Of a DNA stretch of 64,000 nucleotides, positions 62,069 to 64,000 are shown piece by piece. Below the pieces are notes generated by a model. It did not search any database, was not told the DNA's origin, and worked only from the letters and a program-made list of their open reading frames with translations. The translations under genes were made by a program, and so were the position numbers. Source of the stretch: Thermaurantimonas sp046299575 (GTDB lineage Bacteria > Bacteroidota > Bacteroidia > Flavobacteriales > Schleiferiaceae). The stretch is from positions 1 to 64,000 of the forward strand of contig NZ_JBKBHX010000006.1 of assembly GCF_046299575.1 (NCBI RefSeq), read 5' to 3'. The first letter of the stretch is position 1, and each line of letters begins with the position of its first letter.

Positions 62069-63292
62069 ATGATTGATTTTAGACCTTTTAAAGCCATTCG
62101 CCCAACTCGCGACAAGGCATATTTGGTGGCCACACGCTCATATGTTTCTTACAACGAACAGGCTTTGGTCGATAAACTCAATAACAATCCGTATACATTT
62201 TTACACGTCATCAATCCAACTGAAGCTCGAGTTAACAACATTCAAGGCAGTGATAAATATAAACTCGTACGAAAAACTTTTCAAAAATTTTATCGCGATG
62301 GTGTTTTTATTTCTGATGAACGACCGGCGTATTATCTCTATCGCCAATCTACCTCTCAACACGTTTTTACCGGACTCATCGGCGCGGTGAGTGTATTAGA
62401 TTACAATGAAGGCCGCATCAAAATTCACGAGCACACCCTCACCCGTCGCGAAGAGATGTTTGCCGACTATTTATACCACACAGGCTTCAATGCCGAGCCT
62501 GTGTTGCTTATGTACCCGTGGCAAATGAAACTTCGCCAGGTATTTGAACGCTACCTACTCATGCGGCCGGAATACGAGTTCACCTCTACCGACCGTGTTT
62601 TGCACGAATTGTGGGTGATCGACGATGCCAATAGTATTGAGACCATCCAAGCTGTCTTTTCAAATATCGAGAATGTTTATATTGCCGATGGCCACCACAG
62701 ATCGGCCTCTTCAGCCCTGCTTCACAAGCGCTTACAAAACGAAGGTAGAACTTCTTCTGAGTCAGGCTACTTTATGGCCATGATGCTCCCTGAAACAGAG
62801 TTGGTCATCGATTCCTTTTTCCGTTTGCTTGAAAATTCATCAGCCGAAGAACAAAAAAACATTGAGGAATTTGTCCATTCGAGTTGTCAAGAGATTTCTC
62901 CAAACCAACCATTAAATTCAGGCGAAATTTCAGTATTTAACGGAAAAGAATGGAAATCATACAAAATACCAGACGGGTGGTTTGTGGGTAAAAATGCGGC
63001 AAAACAGTTAGATGCAAGTGTTCTGTTCGACCATATTCTTAATCCCATAGCTGGCATCACTGATGCTAAAGAAAGCGAACGCTTACACTATATGCCTACA
63101 CCCGAGGGACGTAAGAAAGCCGAAATTTGGGCAGTAGAACACCCACATTCTTTAGTATTTGAATTAGCACCTATCGACGTTGAAACCATTAAAAAAATAT
63201 CAGACCTACACCTTGTTATGCCTCCAAAAAGTACTTATATCCTGCCAAAACTGCGCAGTGGTCTTACCATTTACGACCTCAACATTCACTGA
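62069..63292 (+). CDS. DUF1015 family protein
   Basis: This 407-residue cytoplasmic protein matches DUF1015 throughout: DFRPFKAIRPTRDKAY at the start, INPTEARVN near residue 50, IKIHEHTLTRREEMFADYL, NVYIADGHHRSASSALLHK and a C-terminal LHYMPTPEGRKKA. The GHHR segment is its best-conserved part. Members often sit beside serine biosynthesis genes in this phylum, but none are here. The exact reaction is unknown. It converges with the GSCFA gene, overlapping by 7 bases. Confidence 0.92.
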   Translation: MIDFRPFKAIRPTRDKAYLVATRSYVSYNEQALVDKLNNNPYTFLHVINPTEARVNNIQGSDKYKLVRKTFQKFYRDGVFISDERPAYYLYRQSTSQHVFTGLIGAVSVLDYNEGRIKIHEHTLTRREEMFADYLYHTGFNAEPVLLMYPWQMKLRQVFERYLLMRPEYEFTSTDRVLHELWVIDDANSIETIQAVFSNIENVYIADGHHRSASSALLHKRLQNEGRTSSESGYFMAMMLPETELVIDSFFRLLENSSAEEQKNIEEFVHSSCQEISPNQPLNSGEISVFNGKEWKSYKIPDGWFVGKNAAKQLDASVLFDHILNPIAGITDAKESERLHYMPTPEGRKKAEIWAVEHPHSLVFELAPIDVETIKKISDLHLVMPPKSTYILPKLRSGLTIYDLNIH

Positions 63293-64000
63293 CGTTCGAA
63301 AAGTGCTTCCAATTTCTTCCATCTTTCTTCGTCAGCATTGTTAAGCTCTAAGTTGAGTTCTTTTTGTAAGTTTTCCTTTTCGTTTTTTAAATGCATAAAC
63401 CACTTCCTGGCGCTTTCAGCCTCAGGCATTCGAATATGATGGTTCAGATTTTTTAAAAATTGATCTATGCGCTCAAAGCACTTTTTAGTATCTTCTGAAA
63501 ACCAAGTATTAACAAAATATTCAAACACGACATCTATTGCTTTTTGTGTCGGATGTGCCATGTCATCTTCGTAATACTCATAGTTGCGCAGCACATCTGT
63601 AATGATTTCATACGAAGGAAAGTAAAAGACGTGATTATGCCTATCAACTACCGCATGTACAGCAGCCAATAGATGTGCTTTGCTTCGAATATTTTGTACC
63701 ATTCCATCGCGTAGATGTTTCACAGGGCTTACTGTCAGAATAACTGATGCGTTTTTGTTCCAATATGCAATTAGTGCCAATACTTCCTCTAAAATTCCCT
63801 CTACATCTTTTGGGGCAAGCAATCTTTTCTCAAAAATATCCGAAGGCATCTTGTGGCAATTAGCCACTGATAGCTGATTTTTTTTTAAGACATAGTGATA
63901 TGCCGTACCCAGAGTAATGACTATTAAACGAGCTTCTAAAACGCTTTTTTTCAATACATTACTTGCTTCCTTAATTTTTTGTTTTAATGCCTCTTTCGAA
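63286..64000 (-). CDS. GSCFA family protein, 5' end outside the window
   Basis: The frame stays open past 63954 to the window edge (residues preceding the first TTG read SKEALKQKIKEASNVL), so the N-terminus with the GSCFA motif is cut off. What remains matches the family: LEARLIVITLGTAYHYV, ASVILTVSPVKHLRDGM, YFPSYEIITDVLRNYEYYEDDMAHP. It is an SGNH-hydrolase-like fold in which DMAHPT may supply the catalytic Asp/His pair. The role is unknown. Confidence 0.88.
   Translation of the reverse strand, partial: SKEALKQKIKEASNVLKKSVLEARLIVITLGTAYHYVLKKNQLSVANCHKMPSDIFEKRLLAPKDVEGILEEVLALIAYWNKNASVILTVSPVKHLRDGMVQNIRSKAHLLAAVHAVVDRHNHVFYFPSYEIITDVLRNYEYYEDDMAHPTQKAIDVVFEYFVNTWFSEDTKKCFERIDQFLKNLNHHIRMPEAESARKWFMHLKNEKENLQKELNLELNNADEERWKKLEALFERQ

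Overview
This is a window of a Bacteroidota (Bacteroidetes) chromosome, probably from a draft assembly because it contains one run of 109 N. The evidence for the phylum is consistent. Three secreted proteins end in type IX secretion (T9SS) sorting domains. Many genes are preceded by the Bacteroidota -7 box TAnnTTTG, and Shine-Dalgarno sequences are largely absent. Families typical of the phylum include a DUF6029 barrel, a TonB receptor with a carboxypeptidase-like N-terminal domain, type-2 IleRS and a PIN-PhoH2 protein. I cannot fix the order or genus. No rRNA, tRNA or CRISPR array was found.

Layout. 1-1028 holds no convincing protein gene but contains a decayed palindromic repeat and a GC-rich structured repeat. 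1016-8570 is a complete histidine operon: promoter, a 30-codon His-rich leader peptide with an attenuator, then hisG-D-C-(repeat)-B-H-A-F-IE. 8976-15897 carries a secreted M43 metalloprotease, cinA and, convergently, a type-2 ileS. 15986-18222 is an array of about ten large nested palindromes around an IS200-like HUH (Y1) transposase. 18279-23495 (minus) has a 1166-residue T9SS propeller protein, hisS and a small metal-binding protein. 23682-29936 is a tightly overlapping rpe / BatA-like / dihydroorotase-like / M1 peptidase operon that becomes very AT-rich.

30031-41225 carries a DUF6029 protein, a DUF3050 protein, recQ, the PDH E2 and E1-alpha genes, and a divergent MbnP-like lipoprotein / TonB receptor pair. 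41408-44140 (minus) is a lipoprotein / CDF transporter / hotdog protein / cysD cluster with no cysN. 44413-53313 has an acyl-CoA-dehydrogenase-like protein, PhoH2, a Kelch-like T9SS protein, an iron-sulfur photolyase, a barrel protein, an S41 peptidase and gcvT. 53651-54997 (minus) is a DUF486 / rhodanese / DUF3365 haem-protein operon. 55156-60074 is an O-antigen ligase / MscS / Ppx / sigma-54-activator operon closed by a third copy of the GC-rich element. The window ends with a DMT transporter, a small membrane protein, a DUF1015 protein and a partial GSCFA gene.

The most interesting points are: (1) a complete histidine attenuator whose mutually exclusive pairings can be read off the sequence, probably on a leaderless transcript; (2) the REP-like array, in which each unit is one long nested inverted repeat and the transposase reading frame ends inside a unit; (3) a roughly 200-250 nt GC-rich element in three copies, with conserved boxes and covarying hairpins; (4) a dihydroorotase-like protein lacking metal and substrate ligands; and (5) an IleRS with the GXHH form of the HIGH motif.
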